Shown: positions 18,256-27,260 of the stretch, one piece after another
How positions within the stretch are numbered: the first letter of the stretch is position 1
Layout of the letters: each line of letters starts with the position of its first letter
Assembly: GCA_020099315.1 (NCBI GenBank)
Contig: CP083650.1
Location: 1,674,001-1,738,000 of the forward strand
Direction: 5' to 3'
DNA: 64,000 nt
DNA from: Citrobacter europaeus
GTDB taxonomy: Bacteria > Pseudomonadota > Gammaproteobacteria > Enterobacterales > Enterobacteriaceae
Translations under genes and position numbers: made by a program
The notes under the pieces: model-generated
Seen by the model: the letters and a program-made list of their open reading frames with translations, nothing else
Database searches by the model: none
Told to the model about the DNA's origin: nothing

Positions 18256-20163
18256 ATGTCATTGATCAGTATGCATGGTGCATGGCTGTCGTTCAGCGAT
18301 GCCCCGCTTCTTGATAATGCAGAACTGCATATCGAAGATAACGAACGCGTCTGTCTGGTAGGCCGTAATGGCGCAGGCAAGTCGACGTTGATGAAGATCC
18401 TGAACCGTGAACAGGGTCTTGACGACGGACGTATTATTTATGAGCAGGACCTGGTTGTAGCGCGTCTGCAACAGGATCCGCCGCGTAATGTCGAGGGCAG
18501 CGTCTATGACTTCGTTGCCGAAGGTATTGAGGAACAGGCCGAGTATCTGAAGCGTTATCACGATATTTCGCGTCTGGTGATGACCGATCCGAGCGACAGA
18601 AACCTGAATGAGATGGCGCGGGTTCAGGAAATGCTCGATCACCACAATCTGTGGCAGCTCGAAAGTCGCATTAATGAAGTGCTGGCGCAACTGGGCCTGG
18701 ATCCTAACGCCGCGCTTTCTTCGCTTTCGGGCGGCTGGCTGCGTAAGGCGGCGTTGGGCCGCGCGTTAGTGAGCAACCCGCGCGTATTGCTGCTGGATGA
18801 ACCCACGAACCACCTGGATATTGAAACCATCGACTGGCTGGAAGGGTTCCTGAAAACGTTCAATGGGACGATTATTTTTATTTCCCATGACCGTTCATTT
18901 ATTCGCAATATGGCGACACGCATTGTCGACCTCGACCGTGGCAAGCTGGTGACCTATCCGGGGAACTACGATCAGTATCTGCTGGAAAAAGAAGAAGCGC
19001 TGCGGGTAGAAGAGTTACAAAACGCGGAATTTGATCGCAAGCTGGCGCAGGAGGAAGTCTGGATCCGTCAGGGCATCAAAGCGCGTCGTACCCGTAACGA
19101 AGGCCGAGTGCGTGCGCTGAAAGCCATGCGTCGCGAGCGTGGCGAACGTCGCGAAGTGATGGGCACGGCGAAGATGCAGGTCGAAGAGGCGAGCCGTTCT
19201 GGCAAGATTGTCTTCGAAATGGAAAATGTTGATTACCAGGTTGACGGAAAGCAACTGGTGAAAGATTTCTCCGCGCAGGTGCAGCGTAGCGACAAGATTG
19301 CGCTAATCGGACCTAACGGCTGCGGCAAAACGACGCTGCTGAAGCTGATGCTAGGTCAGCTTCAGGCTGACAGCGGACGCATTCATGTCGGAACCAAGCT
19401 GGAAGTCGCTTATTTCGATCAGCACCGCGCCGAGCTGGATCCGGACAAAACCGTGATGGACAACCTGGCTGAAGGTAAGCAAGAGGTGCTGGTTAACGGC
19501 AAACCTCGCCACGTGCTGGGTTACCTGCAGGACTTCCTGTTCCATCCGAAACGCGCGATGACACCAGTGCGTGCGCTCTCTGGTGGGGAACGAAATCGCC
19601 TGCTGCTGGCGCGTCTTTTTCTGAAACCCAGTAATCTTTTGATTCTCGATGAACCAACCAACGATCTGGACGTCGAAACGCTGGAACTGCTTGAAGAGCT
19701 GATTGATAGCTACCAGGGCACCGTGCTGTTGGTGAGCCACGACCGTCAGTTTGTGGATAATACCGTTACTGAATGCTGGATCTTCGAAGGCGGCGGCAAA
19801 ATTGGTCGTTATGTCGGCGGTTACCATGACGCGCGTAGCCAGCAATCTCAGTATGTGGCGTTTAAACAACCGATCGCTAAAAAAACAGAGGAAGCTGTTG
19901 CTCCTAAAGCAGAAATTGTCAAACGTGGCACGAGCAAACTAAGCTATAAACTGCAGCGCGAACTGGAGCAGCTCCCCGCGCTGCTTGAAGAACTGGAAGC
20001 TAAACTGGAAGCATTACAAGCTCAGGTCGCTGACGCCGCTTTTTTCAGTCAGCCGCACGAGCAAACGCAACAGGTATTAGCTAACCTGAACGAAGCAGAA
20101 CAAGAACTTGAGCAAGCCTTTGAGCGCTGGGAGTATCTTGAGTCTTTGAAGAGTGGCGCATAA
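18256..20163 (+). CDS. uup: ABC-F ATPase Uup
   Basis: Soluble ABC-F protein with two nucleotide-binding domains and no membrane part; in E. coli it acts on ribosomes and affects precise transposon excision. 635 residues with Walker A GRNGAGKST (about 36) and GPNGCGKTT (about 352), signatures LSGGWLRKA and LSGGERNR, an inter-domain linker, and a C-terminal charged coiled coil (about 565-635). It follows rlmL closely and is followed 15 bases later by pqiA. Confidence 0.96.
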   Translation: MSLISMHGAWLSFSDAPLLDNAELHIEDNERVCLVGRNGAGKSTLMKILNREQGLDDGRIIYEQDLVVARLQQDPPRNVEGSVYDFVAEGIEEQAEYLKRYHDISRLVMTDPSDRNLNEMARVQEMLDHHNLWQLESRINEVLAQLGLDPNAALSSLSGGWLRKAALGRALVSNPRVLLLDEPTNHLDIETIDWLEGFLKTFNGTIIFISHDRSFIRNMATRIVDLDRGKLVTYPGNYDQYLLEKEEALRVEELQNAEFDRKLAQEEVWIRQGIKARRTRNEGRVRALKAMRRERGERREVMGTAKMQVEEASRSGKIVFEMENVDYQVDGKQLVKDFSAQVQRSDKIALIGPNGCGKTTLLKLMLGQLQADSGRIHVGTKLEVAYFDQHRAELDPDKTVMDNLAEGKQEVLVNGKPRHVLGYLQDFLFHPKRAMTPVRALSGGERNRLLLARLFLKPSNLLILDEPTNDLDVETLELLEELIDSYQGTVLLVSHDRQFVDNTVTECWIFEGGGKIGRYVGGYHDARSQQSQYVAFKQPIAKKTEEAVAPKAEIVKRGTSKLSYKLQRELEQLPALLEELEAKLEALQAQVADAAFFSQPHEQTQQVLANLNEAEQELEQAFERWEYLESLKSGA

Positions 20164-20178
20164 TTTAAAGGAGCACAT

Positions 20179-21432
20179 ATGTGCGAACATCACCATGCCG
20201 CGAAGCATATTCTGTGCTCGCAGTGTGACATGCTGGTGGCGTTACCTCGCCTTGAGCATGGTCAGAAAGCGGCATGTCCACGATGTGGCACTACATTAAC
20301 GGTTGAGTGGGACGCGCCACGGCAGCGTCCTACCGCCTATGTGTTAGCAGCATTGTTCATGCTGCTTTTATCAAACCTCTTTCCCTTTGTGAATATGAAT
20401 GTCGCAGGGGTGAGCAGCGAAGTCACGTTGCTGGAGATCCCAAGCGTTCTCTTTTCGGAAGACTACGCCAGTCTGGGCACCTTCTTTTTATTATTTGTGC
20501 AATTGGTTCCCGCGTTTTGTCTGCTGACTATTCTGCTGCTGGTGAATCGGGTGCAGATGCCCGGCAGACTTAAAGCGGGTCTTGCGCGCGTTCTGTTTCA
20601 GTTAAAAAGCTGGGGGATGGCGGAAATCTTCCTCGCTGGCGTGCTGGTCAGCTTCGTTAAGCTGATGGCCTACGGCGATATTGGCGTGGGCAGCAGTTTT
20701 ATTCCGTGGTGCTTCTTTTGCGTTCTGCAACTGCGCGCATTCCAGTGCGTTGACCGCCGCTGGCTGTGGGATGATATTGCGCCAATGCCGGTGATTAAGC
20801 AGGTCTTGAAACCTGGCGTACCCGGCATTCGACAGGGGCTGCGTTCCTGCTCCTGCTGCACTGCTATTCTTCCCGCTGACGAACGGGTATGCCCGCGCTG
20901 TCAGACGAAAGGTTATGTGCGGCGTAAAAACAGTCTGCAATGGACATTGGCATTACTGTTTACGTCGATCATGCTTTATCTTCCGGCCAATATTCTGCCA
21001 ATCATGATTACCGATCTGCTCGGGTCAAAGCTGCCGTCAACAATACTCGAGGGCGTGGTTTTAATCTGGAGCGAAGGCTCTTATCCGGTGGCTGCGGTTA
21101 TTTTTATCGCCAGTATTATGGTGCCGACGTTGAAAATGATCGCCATTGCCTGGCTATGCTGGGACGCCAAAGGGCATGGCAAACGCGACAGTGAACGTAT
21201 GCACCTGATTTATGAAGTTGTGGAATTTGTCGGTCGCTGGTCAATGATTGACGTTTTTGTGATTGCGGTACTCTCTGCGCTGGTGCGCATGGGAGGGTTA
21301 ATGAATATTTATCCTGCGATGGGTGCTTTGATGTTTGCTTTAGTCGTCATTATGACAATGTTTTCTGCGATGACATTTGATCCGCGTCTGTCGTGGGATC
21401 GTGAACCAGAACCAGGCCATGAGGAGTCCTGA
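20179..21432 (+). CDS. pqiA: Intermembrane lipid transport protein PqiA
   Basis: Inner-membrane partner of the PqiB MCE tunnel, which is thought to move lipids between inner and outer membrane. 417 residues made of two repeats; each begins with a zinc-ribbon-like set of cysteines (CSQCDM...CPRCG near residue 11; CSCCTA...CPRCQ near residue 225) and continues into four membrane segments. Part of pqiABC, inducible by paraquat through SoxRS in E. coli. pqiB starts 4 bases after the stop. Confidence 0.96.
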   Translation: MCEHHHAAKHILCSQCDMLVALPRLEHGQKAACPRCGTTLTVEWDAPRQRPTAYVLAALFMLLLSNLFPFVNMNVAGVSSEVTLLEIPSVLFSEDYASLGTFFLLFVQLVPAFCLLTILLLVNRVQMPGRLKAGLARVLFQLKSWGMAEIFLAGVLVSFVKLMAYGDIGVGSSFIPWCFFCVLQLRAFQCVDRRWLWDDIAPMPVIKQVLKPGVPGIRQGLRSCSCCTAILPADERVCPRCQTKGYVRRKNSLQWTLALLFTSIMLYLPANILPIMITDLLGSKLPSTILEGVVLIWSEGSYPVAAVIFIASIMVPTLKMIAIAWLCWDAKGHGKRDSERMHLIYEVVEFVGRWSMIDVFVIAVLSALVRMGGLMNIYPAMGALMFALVVIMTMFSAMTFDPRLSWDREPEPGHEES

Positions 21433-21436
21433 CAGC

Positions 21437-23077
21437 ATGGAATCTAAAAGTGGGGAAGCCAAAGTGCAAAAGGTAAAAAACTGGTCGCCCGTGTGGATAT
21501 TTCCTATCGTCACTGCACTTATTGGCGCTTGGGTTCTGTTTTATCACTACAGCCATCAGGGGCCACAAGTCACGCTGATTACCACCAATGCCGAAGGTAT
21601 TGAAGGGGGTAAAACGACGATTAAGAGCCGCAGCGTTGATGTCGGTATCGTCGAGAGCGCAATCCTGACGGATGATTTGACCCATGTGGAGATTAAAGCG
21701 CGTCTTAACTCCGGTATGGAAAAACTGCTGCATAAAGATTCGGTCTTTTGGGTGGTGAAGCCGCAGGTTGGACGTGAAGGTATCAGTGGGCTCGGCACGC
21801 TATTGTCCGGGGCTTATATTGAACTGCAGCCTGGCAATAAAGGAAGCAAGCTGGAAAATTACCAACTGCTGGATTCACCGCCGCTTGCGCCGCCAGATGC
21901 GAAAGGGATCCGTGTGATTCTGGACAGCAAAAAAGCCGGTCAGTTGAGCCCTGGTGATCCCGTCCTGTTCCGTGGCTATCGTGTGGGTTCGGTTGAAACC
22001 AGCACATTTGATGCGCAAAAGCGTACGATCAGCTACCAGCTTTTCATCAATGCGCCTAACGACCGTCTGGTGACCAGCAATGTACGTTTCTGGAAAGACA
22101 GCGGGATCGCCGTGGATCTTACTTCGGCAGGTATGCGTGTGGAAATGGGATCGCTCTCCACGCTGTTTGGCGGTGGCGTAAGTTTTGATGTGCCGGAAGG
22201 CTTAGAGCAGGGCGAACCGGTCGCGCAACAGTCCGCGTTTAATCTTTATGACGATCAAAAAAGTATTCAGGACTCCCTGTATACCGATCATATTGATTAC
22301 CTGATGTTCTTTAAAGATTCGATTCGTGGCCTGCAGCCTGGCGCGCCGCTGGAATTCAGAGGCATCCGTTTGGGTACGGTAAGTAAAGTACCTTTCTTCT
22401 CACCGAATATGCGCCAGGTATTCAACAATGATTACCGTATTCCGGTGCTGGTTCGTATTGAACCAGAACGTCTGAAGGCGCAACTGGGAGAGGACACTGA
22501 TGTTGGCGCTCATCTGGAGCAACTGCTTAAACGCGGATTACGGGCATCGCTGAAAACCGGGAACCTGGTGACCGGCGCGCTGTATGTTGATCTCGACTTC
22601 TACCCGAAAGAACCGCCAATTACCGGCGTGCGCGAATTTAATGGCTATCAAATCATTCCGACCGTGAGCGGCGGTCTGGCGCAGATCCAGCAACGTCTGA
22701 TGGAAGCGCTGGATAAGATTAACAATCTGCCGTTGAATCCGATGATTGAGCAGGCGACCAATACGTTGTCCGAAAGTCAGCGCACGATGAAGCATCTGCA
22801 GACCACACTGGACAACATGAATAAGATCACGTCCAGCCAGTCGATGCAGGATCTGCCAGCGGATATGCAGAACACGCTGCGTGAACTGAATCGTAGCATG
22901 CAGGGCTTCCAGCCGGGGTCCGCCGCCTACAACAAGATGGTAGCGGATATGCAGCGTCTGGATCAGGTGCTGCGTGAACTGCAGCCGGTACTGAAAACGC
23001 TGAACGATAAGAGCAACGCGCTGGTATTTGAAGCGAAGGACAAAAAAGATCCAGAGCCGAAGAGGGCGAAACAATGA
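21437..23077 (+). CDS. pqiB: MCE-domain lipid transport protein PqiB
   Basis: Periplasm-spanning MCE protein anchored by one N-terminal membrane helix (WIFPIVTALIGAWVLFYHY, about residues 20-38). 546 residues, the E. coli length, from the ATG at 21437; an open frame upstream overlaps pqiA and is not coding. Three MCE domains (about 42-135, 155-245 and 280-400) are followed by a long helical C-terminal region that forms the needle in the known hexamer structure. It overlaps pqiC by 4 bases (ATGA). Confidence 0.96.
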   Translation: MESKSGEAKVQKVKNWSPVWIFPIVTALIGAWVLFYHYSHQGPQVTLITTNAEGIEGGKTTIKSRSVDVGIVESAILTDDLTHVEIKARLNSGMEKLLHKDSVFWVVKPQVGREGISGLGTLLSGAYIELQPGNKGSKLENYQLLDSPPLAPPDAKGIRVILDSKKAGQLSPGDPVLFRGYRVGSVETSTFDAQKRTISYQLFINAPNDRLVTSNVRFWKDSGIAVDLTSAGMRVEMGSLSTLFGGGVSFDVPEGLEQGEPVAQQSAFNLYDDQKSIQDSLYTDHIDYLMFFKDSIRGLQPGAPLEFRGIRLGTVSKVPFFSPNMRQVFNNDYRIPVLVRIEPERLKAQLGEDTDVGAHLEQLLKRGLRASLKTGNLVTGALYVDLDFYPKEPPITGVREFNGYQIIPTVSGGLAQIQQRLMEALDKINNLPLNPMIEQATNTLSESQRTMKHLQTTLDNMNKITSSQSMQDLPADMQNTLRELNRSMQGFQPGSAAYNKMVADMQRLDQVLRELQPVLKTLNDKSNALVFEAKDKKDPEPKRAKQ

Positions 23078-23637
23078 AAAAGTGGCTAGTGGTGATGATG
23101 GCGGTCTGGCTGACGTCATGCAGCTCCAGCGGAGAAAATAAAAGCTATTACCAGCTTCCTATCACGCAAGGGGGCGTACAAAGCTCTGCCAACCAGGGTA
23201 ATCGTCTGCTGTGGGTTGAGCAGATTGCTGTCCCGGACTATCTGGCGGGCAATGGGGTGGTTTACCAGACCAGCGATGTGCAATATGTGATAGCGAATAA
23301 TAATCTCTGGGCCAGTCCATTAGATCAGCAACTGCGTAATACGCTGGTGGCGAACCTCAGTATGCAGTTGCCTGGTTGGGTGGTCGCTTCGCAGCCGCTG
23401 GGAAGCACTCAGGACACGCTGAACGTTACCGTAACCGGGTTCCACGGTCGGTACGATGGTAAGGTTATCGTCAGCGGTGAATGGCTACTGAATCACCAGG
23501 GACAGTTAATCAAACGTCCATTCCACATCGAAGCTGTGCAGACCAAAGACGGCTACGATGAGATGGTGAAGGTTCTTGCCAACGCCTGGAGTCAGGAAGC
23601 GACGGCTATTGCTCAAGAGCTGAAACGCATCCCTTAA
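23074..23637 (+). CDS. pqiC: Lipoprotein PqiC (YmbA)
   Basis: Outer-membrane lipoprotein that docks the PqiB tunnel. 187 residues with a lipoprotein signal peptide and lipobox LTSC (Cys at about residue 16), followed by the ABC-type transport auxiliary (DUF330) fold. Last gene of pqiABC and followed by a strong terminator. Confidence 0.95.
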   Translation: MKKWLVVMMAVWLTSCSSSGENKSYYQLPITQGGVQSSANQGNRLLWVEQIAVPDYLAGNGVVYQTSDVQYVIANNNLWASPLDQQLRNTLVANLSMQLPGWVVASQPLGSTQDTLNVTVTGFHGRYDGKVIVSGEWLLNHQGQLIKRPFHIEAVQTKDGYDEMVKVLANAWSQEATAIAQELKRIP

Positions 23638-23659
23638 GCTTAAATAATTGTAAATTATG

Positions 23660-23694
23660 CCGCCCCTGGTTCTTTGCCAGGGGCGGTTTTTTTT
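23660..23694 (+). terminator. Terminator of the pqiABC operon
   Basis: Ten-base stem CCGCCCCTGG/CCAGGGGCGG (23660-23669 with 23677-23686) followed by eight T residues: a textbook intrinsic terminator. Confidence 0.92.
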
Positions 23695-23894
23695 ATTTTT
23701 TTAGCCGTGGAGATAGCTGTTCTGACTGATTATTTTTGTACAAATGATTTTGCGGGTAGCTCACAAATATGACACTGGCGTGAATTTTGCGCATTGACGA
23801 GCCTGATGTTTAGGGGTATTCGTTTTAGTGTGATTGCACACTTAGTAATCACTGTTTTCTTTTCCACCAGACCCAAAGATGAGGGAAACGAGGC

Positions 23895-24062
23895 ATGAAG
23901 AGACAAAAACGAGATCGCCTGGAACGGGCACATCAACGTGGATATCAGGCCGGCATTGCCGGACGCTCAAAAGAAATGTGTCCCTATCAGACGCTGAATC
24001 AGAGGTCATACTGGCTGGGAGGCTGGCGAGAAGCCATGGGGGATAGGGTTTTAATGGCCTGA
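23895..24062 (+). CDS. rmf: Ribosome modulation factor
   Basis: Small basic protein that dimerises 70S ribosomes into inactive 100S particles in stationary phase. 55 residues, MKRQKRDRLERAHQRGYQAG at the start, differing from E. coli RMF at only a few positions. An AGG-type ribosome binding site lies just upstream. It is short enough to be missed by length-filtered gene finding. Followed by an intrinsic terminator and then by convergent fabA, as in E. coli. Confidence 0.96.
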   Translation: MKRQKRDRLERAHQRGYQAGIAGRSKEMCPYQTLNQRSYWLGGWREAMGDRVLMA

Positions 24063-24083
24063 TTCTGTCTCTTTAGATAAAAG

Positions 24084-24114
24084 AAACCTCCGCAGAGCGG
24101 AGGTTTCGCCTTTT
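24084..24114 (+). terminator. rmf terminator
   Basis: AAACCTCCG/CGGAGGTTT stem (24084-24092 with 24098-24106) followed by CGCCTTTT. Confidence 0.8.
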
Positions 24115-24179
24115 ACAGACCTGATTAGTATCTTAGGCCGACGCCAGGCGTCTTGTCAGGCCTATAGCCAGTCTGCAAA

Positions 24180-24698
24180 TTAGAACGCGGAAGTGTCCTG
24201 GAACAGACCCACTTTCAGATCGTTAGCGGTGTAGATCAGACGACCATCAACCAGCACTTCACCATCAGCCAGGCCCATGATCAGTCGACGGTTGACGATG
24301 CGTTTGAAGTGAATGCGGTAAGTGACTTTCTTCGCGGTCGGCAGAACCTGGCCGGTGAATTTAACTTCGCCTACGCCCAGCGCGCGGCCTTTACCTTCGC
24401 CGCCCAGCCAGCCGAGATAGAATCCAACCAGCTGCCACATGGCATCCAGACCCAGGCAGCCTGGCATCACAGGATCGCCGATAAAGTGGCATCCGAAGAA
24501 CCACAGGTCCGGGTTGATATCCAGTTCAGCTTCAACATAACCTTTGTCAAAGTTGCCGCCGGTTTCGGTCATTTTGATGACACGGTCCATCATCAGCATG
24601 CTTGGTGCAGGCAGTTGTGGCCCTTTTGCGCCAAACAGCTCACCGCGACCAGAGGCAAGAAGGTCTTCTTTTGTATAGGATTCGCGTTTATCTACCAT
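24180..24698 (-). CDS. fabA: 3-hydroxydecanoyl-ACP dehydratase/isomerase
   Basis: Dehydrates 3-hydroxydecanoyl-ACP and isomerises trans-2- to cis-3-decenoyl-ACP, the branch point to unsaturated fatty acids. 172 residues, the E. coli length, from the ATG at 24698 (MVDKRESYTKEDLLASGRGE). The long open frame above this start runs back into lonH and is not coding. The hot-dog fold has the active-site segment GCHFIGDPVMPGCLGLD with catalytic His and Asp. The promoter overlaps the end of lonH and carries FadR and FabR sites. Confidence 0.97.
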   Translation of the reverse strand: MVDKRESYTKEDLLASGRGELFGAKGPQLPAPSMLMMDRVIKMTETGGNFDKGYVEAELDINPDLWFFGCHFIGDPVMPGCLGLDAMWQLVGFYLGWLGGEGKGRALGVGEVKFTGQVLPTAKKVTYRIHFKRIVNRRLIMGLADGEVLVDGRLIYTANDLKVGLFQDTSAF

Positions 24699-24736
24699 GT
24701 TCTCTGTAAGCCTTATTTTATTGAAGCACGCAGGAT

Positions 24737-24754
24737 AGCTAACACGTGTACGCT
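24737..24754 (-). promoter_or_regulatory. FabR operator in the fabA promoter
   Basis: AGCGTACACGTGTTAGCT on the minus strand, a near-perfect palindrome and the known FabR repressor site of fabA and fabB. Confidence 0.8.
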
Positions 24755-24772
24755 GAACAAGTCCGATCAGTT
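24754..24772 (-). promoter_or_regulatory. FadR activator site in the fabA promoter
   Basis: AACTGATCGGACTTGTTCA on the minus strand matches the FadR box of E. coli fabA, where FadR activates. It overlaps the last codons of lonH (stop at 24767-24769). Confidence 0.8.
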
Positions 24773-26527
24773 CGGAATAATCCAGTTCAGCCAGCGTAGC
24801 GGCCAGGGAAAACGGTGACGACCTTCCTGTTGCGTTGCCGTAGCAATACGCTCCTGGATAGTTTGCATCAGCGTTGTCTGGCCTTCGCCATCCCACACCA
24901 GATTTAATAACAGTGGCAGCGCATCGGTTACGTCGTCCACCGCCCAGATAGTGAATTTTTCTTCTTCTATGGCCTGTAGCAGCGCGGGCTGCAGGCTAAG
25001 GTGTCTGACGTTCGCTGAAGGAATGATAACGCCCTGCGTGCCTGTTAGCTCACGCTGTTGGCAGATGGTGAAGAAACCTTCAATTTTCTCGTTCAGACCG
25101 CCAACAGGTTGCGCCCGACCAAACTGATCGACAGAACCGGTAATGGCGATGCTTTGATTAACAGGAACGTCGGCGAGGGCGCTAATTAATGCGCACAGTT
25201 CGGCCATGGACGCACTGTCGCCGTCTACTTCACTGTAGGATTGCTCAAAGGTCAGCGAGGCGGAGAAGGGGATTTGCTGCTCAAGCTGGAGTTCCGACAT
25301 CAGGAACGCCTGCATAATCATCATCCCCTTCGCGTGAATATTTCCGCCGAGCTCGGCTTTGCGCTCAATATCCGTAAATTCGCCATCGCCAATGTGAACC
25401 ACACAACTGATGCGTGAAGGTTCTCCAAATGCGCGTGGGTGGCCAGGAAATTCAATCACCGACAGGGCGTTGATTTGGCCGATACGCTCACCTTCCGTCT
25501 CGATCAGGATCTGTTCCTGCAAGATCTCATCCTGCATACGTTCGGCGAGGAAACCTTCCCGCCATTCGCGCTGGGCCAGCATCAGGCTGAACTGCTCAGC
25601 ATTGCAGGTTTCGCTCTCGCATAACGGTGCCACTTCTTTGAACTGTCGGGTTATCCACAGCGGGTTAAGCGGCAATGTATCCTGTTCACCGGTATAGCGA
25701 ACGGCTTCACGGATTAGTACTTGCCAGGCATCAGGGGCCGGGTAGGGTAAATTATTGCGCGTCGCGGTATGCGTTACCCACTGACACCACTGCGTCATGG
25801 TTTCGGCATCCACAATCTGCAGATTATCTTCAAACTCGCTATAAATAGCCTGCTCAGCCAGCTCAGGTTCCATGTCCTGGAAATCTGCCAGTGATTCACG
25901 CTCACCGACTAATACCACTTTCAGTTTAAGGGGCATAGATGGAACGGAGACGGGCAGTGGGCGAGACTCATCAAAAGCTACCCAGTCAAAACGCTCGTGG
26001 CTGACAATGGCTTTCAGGCGCATCCACAGCAATGGTTGGGCCAGCAGGGTGCGCAATGAAATAACCAGCACACCACCGTTGGCCTGGTGCACAAGACCTG
26101 GCTGCAGGGTAACTTCGCCGTTGAACTGGCGCAGACAGCCAAACAGTTGTTCGGCTTCAACCCAGTCAGCGCTGACTACCTGAGTTAACGTGGCAAAATT
26201 GTCTTCTGCTCTCTCAGCCGCACGATAGCGGATAGTGTGACCGGAGATATCATAATGCCCCCCGGTGAGACTTCCTGCATCTGAATGCAGAGGCCGTGCA
26301 GCCTTTGCGATAAGGTCGATATACTCAAGCTCTTCCGGCGCTTTTACCAGCATAAACGAGGACGTCGTCCAGTGCTGTAGAAGCTGCTCTAGCGCAAATT
26401 GTAAACGTGGCTGAGTCTCACTAAGTAAGGTATCGGTGTCGTCAGTGACGTGCGGCTGTGCAAATACTTCCTGATAACTATCGGTATCAGGAACCAGATC
26501 ACGCCATGCAAGTTTCGTAATGGTCAA
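24767..26527 (-). CDS. ycbZ: Lon-like ATP-independent-type protease LonH (YcbZ)
   Basis: Protein with a C-terminal Lon proteolytic domain and a degenerate AAA-like N-terminal part. 586 residues, as in E. coli YcbZ. The catalytic dyad is visible: Ser in DGDSASMAE (about residue 435) and Lys in GGLNEKIEG (about 479). I see no Walker A motif. Substrates are not known to me. Convergent with nothing; it sits between fabA and matP, and its 3' end contains part of the fabA promoter. Confidence 0.92.
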   Translation of the reverse strand: MTITKLAWRDLVPDTDSYQEVFAQPHVTDDTDTLLSETQPRLQFALEQLLQHWTTSSFMLVKAPEELEYIDLIAKAARPLHSDAGSLTGGHYDISGHTIRYRAAERAEDNFATLTQVVSADWVEAEQLFGCLRQFNGEVTLQPGLVHQANGGVLVISLRTLLAQPLLWMRLKAIVSHERFDWVAFDESRPLPVSVPSMPLKLKVVLVGERESLADFQDMEPELAEQAIYSEFEDNLQIVDAETMTQWCQWVTHTATRNNLPYPAPDAWQVLIREAVRYTGEQDTLPLNPLWITRQFKEVAPLCESETCNAEQFSLMLAQREWREGFLAERMQDEILQEQILIETEGERIGQINALSVIEFPGHPRAFGEPSRISCVVHIGDGEFTDIERKAELGGNIHAKGMMIMQAFLMSELQLEQQIPFSASLTFEQSYSEVDGDSASMAELCALISALADVPVNQSIAITGSVDQFGRAQPVGGLNEKIEGFFTICQQRELTGTQGVIIPSANVRHLSLQPALLQAIEEEKFTIWAVDDVTDALPLLLNLVWDGEGQTTLMQTIQERIATATQQEGRHRFPWPLRWLNWIIPN

Positions 26528-26712
26528 AGTTGATGTTTTTTAGTCTGTTGTAAAAAACGAGATTATACCGTAACCATCATCACTGCACACGTGGAAAGCG
26601 CCGTGAAACGGATGTGATGGCACGCGACAGTTCACAGGCTGGATATTCTTTTCTTCAGATGCCGAAAAAGCTGATATTCTGATAAGAGTTACACGGTAAC
26701 ATTGAGATCGCA

Positions 26713-27165
26713 ATGAAATATCAACAACTTGAAAACCTTGAAAGCGGCTGGAAATGGAAGTATCTGGTGAAGAAGCATCGTGAGGGGGAATTAATCACCC
26801 GTTACGTAGAGGCCAGCGCTGCCGAAGAAGCCGTTGATTTGTTGCTAACCCTCGAAAATGAACCGGTTCGGGTTAACTCCTGGATTGAAGAACACATGAA
26901 CTCTGCGCTGCTAAATCGTATGAAACAAACCATACGAGCGCGGCGTAAGCGGCACTTTAACGCTGAGCATCAGCATACGCGAAAGAAATCAATCGATCTG
27001 GAATTTATGGTCTGGCAGCGCTTAGCAGGACTTGCGCAGCGGCGTGGAAAAACGCTTTCTGAAACCATTGTGCAACTGATTGAAGATGCGGAGCATAAAG
27101 AGAAGTACGCGAACAAAATGTCGACATTGAAGCAGGATTTACAGGCGCTGCTGGGAAAAGAATAA
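26713..27165 (+). CDS. matP: Macrodomain Ter protein MatP
   Basis: Binds matS sites (GTGACRNYGTCAC) in the terminus region and bridges them, keeping the Ter macrodomain together until division. 150 residues, E. coli length, with the N-terminal four-helix part, the ribbon-helix-helix region (RKKSIDLEFMVWQRLAGLA, about 90-130) and the C-terminal coiled coil. Divergent from ycbZ and convergent with ompA. Confidence 0.96.
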   Translation: MKYQQLENLESGWKWKYLVKKHREGELITRYVEASAAEEAVDLLLTLENEPVRVNSWIEEHMNSALLNRMKQTIRARRKRHFNAEHQHTRKKSIDLEFMVWQRLAGLAQRRGKTLSETIVQLIEDAEHKEKYANKMSTLKQDLQALLGKE

Positions 27166-27218
27166 CGACAGAATGGCGATATGTTTGTTTACAGTGATGC
27201 TTTGACTGATAAAAGGTG

Positions 27219-27247
27219 AAAAAAAACCCCGCAAAGCGGGGTTTTTT
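27219..27247. terminator. Bidirectional terminator between matP and ompA
   Basis: CCCCGC/GCGGGG stem (27227-27232 with 27236-27241) with an A run on the left and a T run on the right, between two convergent genes. Confidence 0.88.
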
Positions 27248-27260
27248 ATAAGACGATAAC

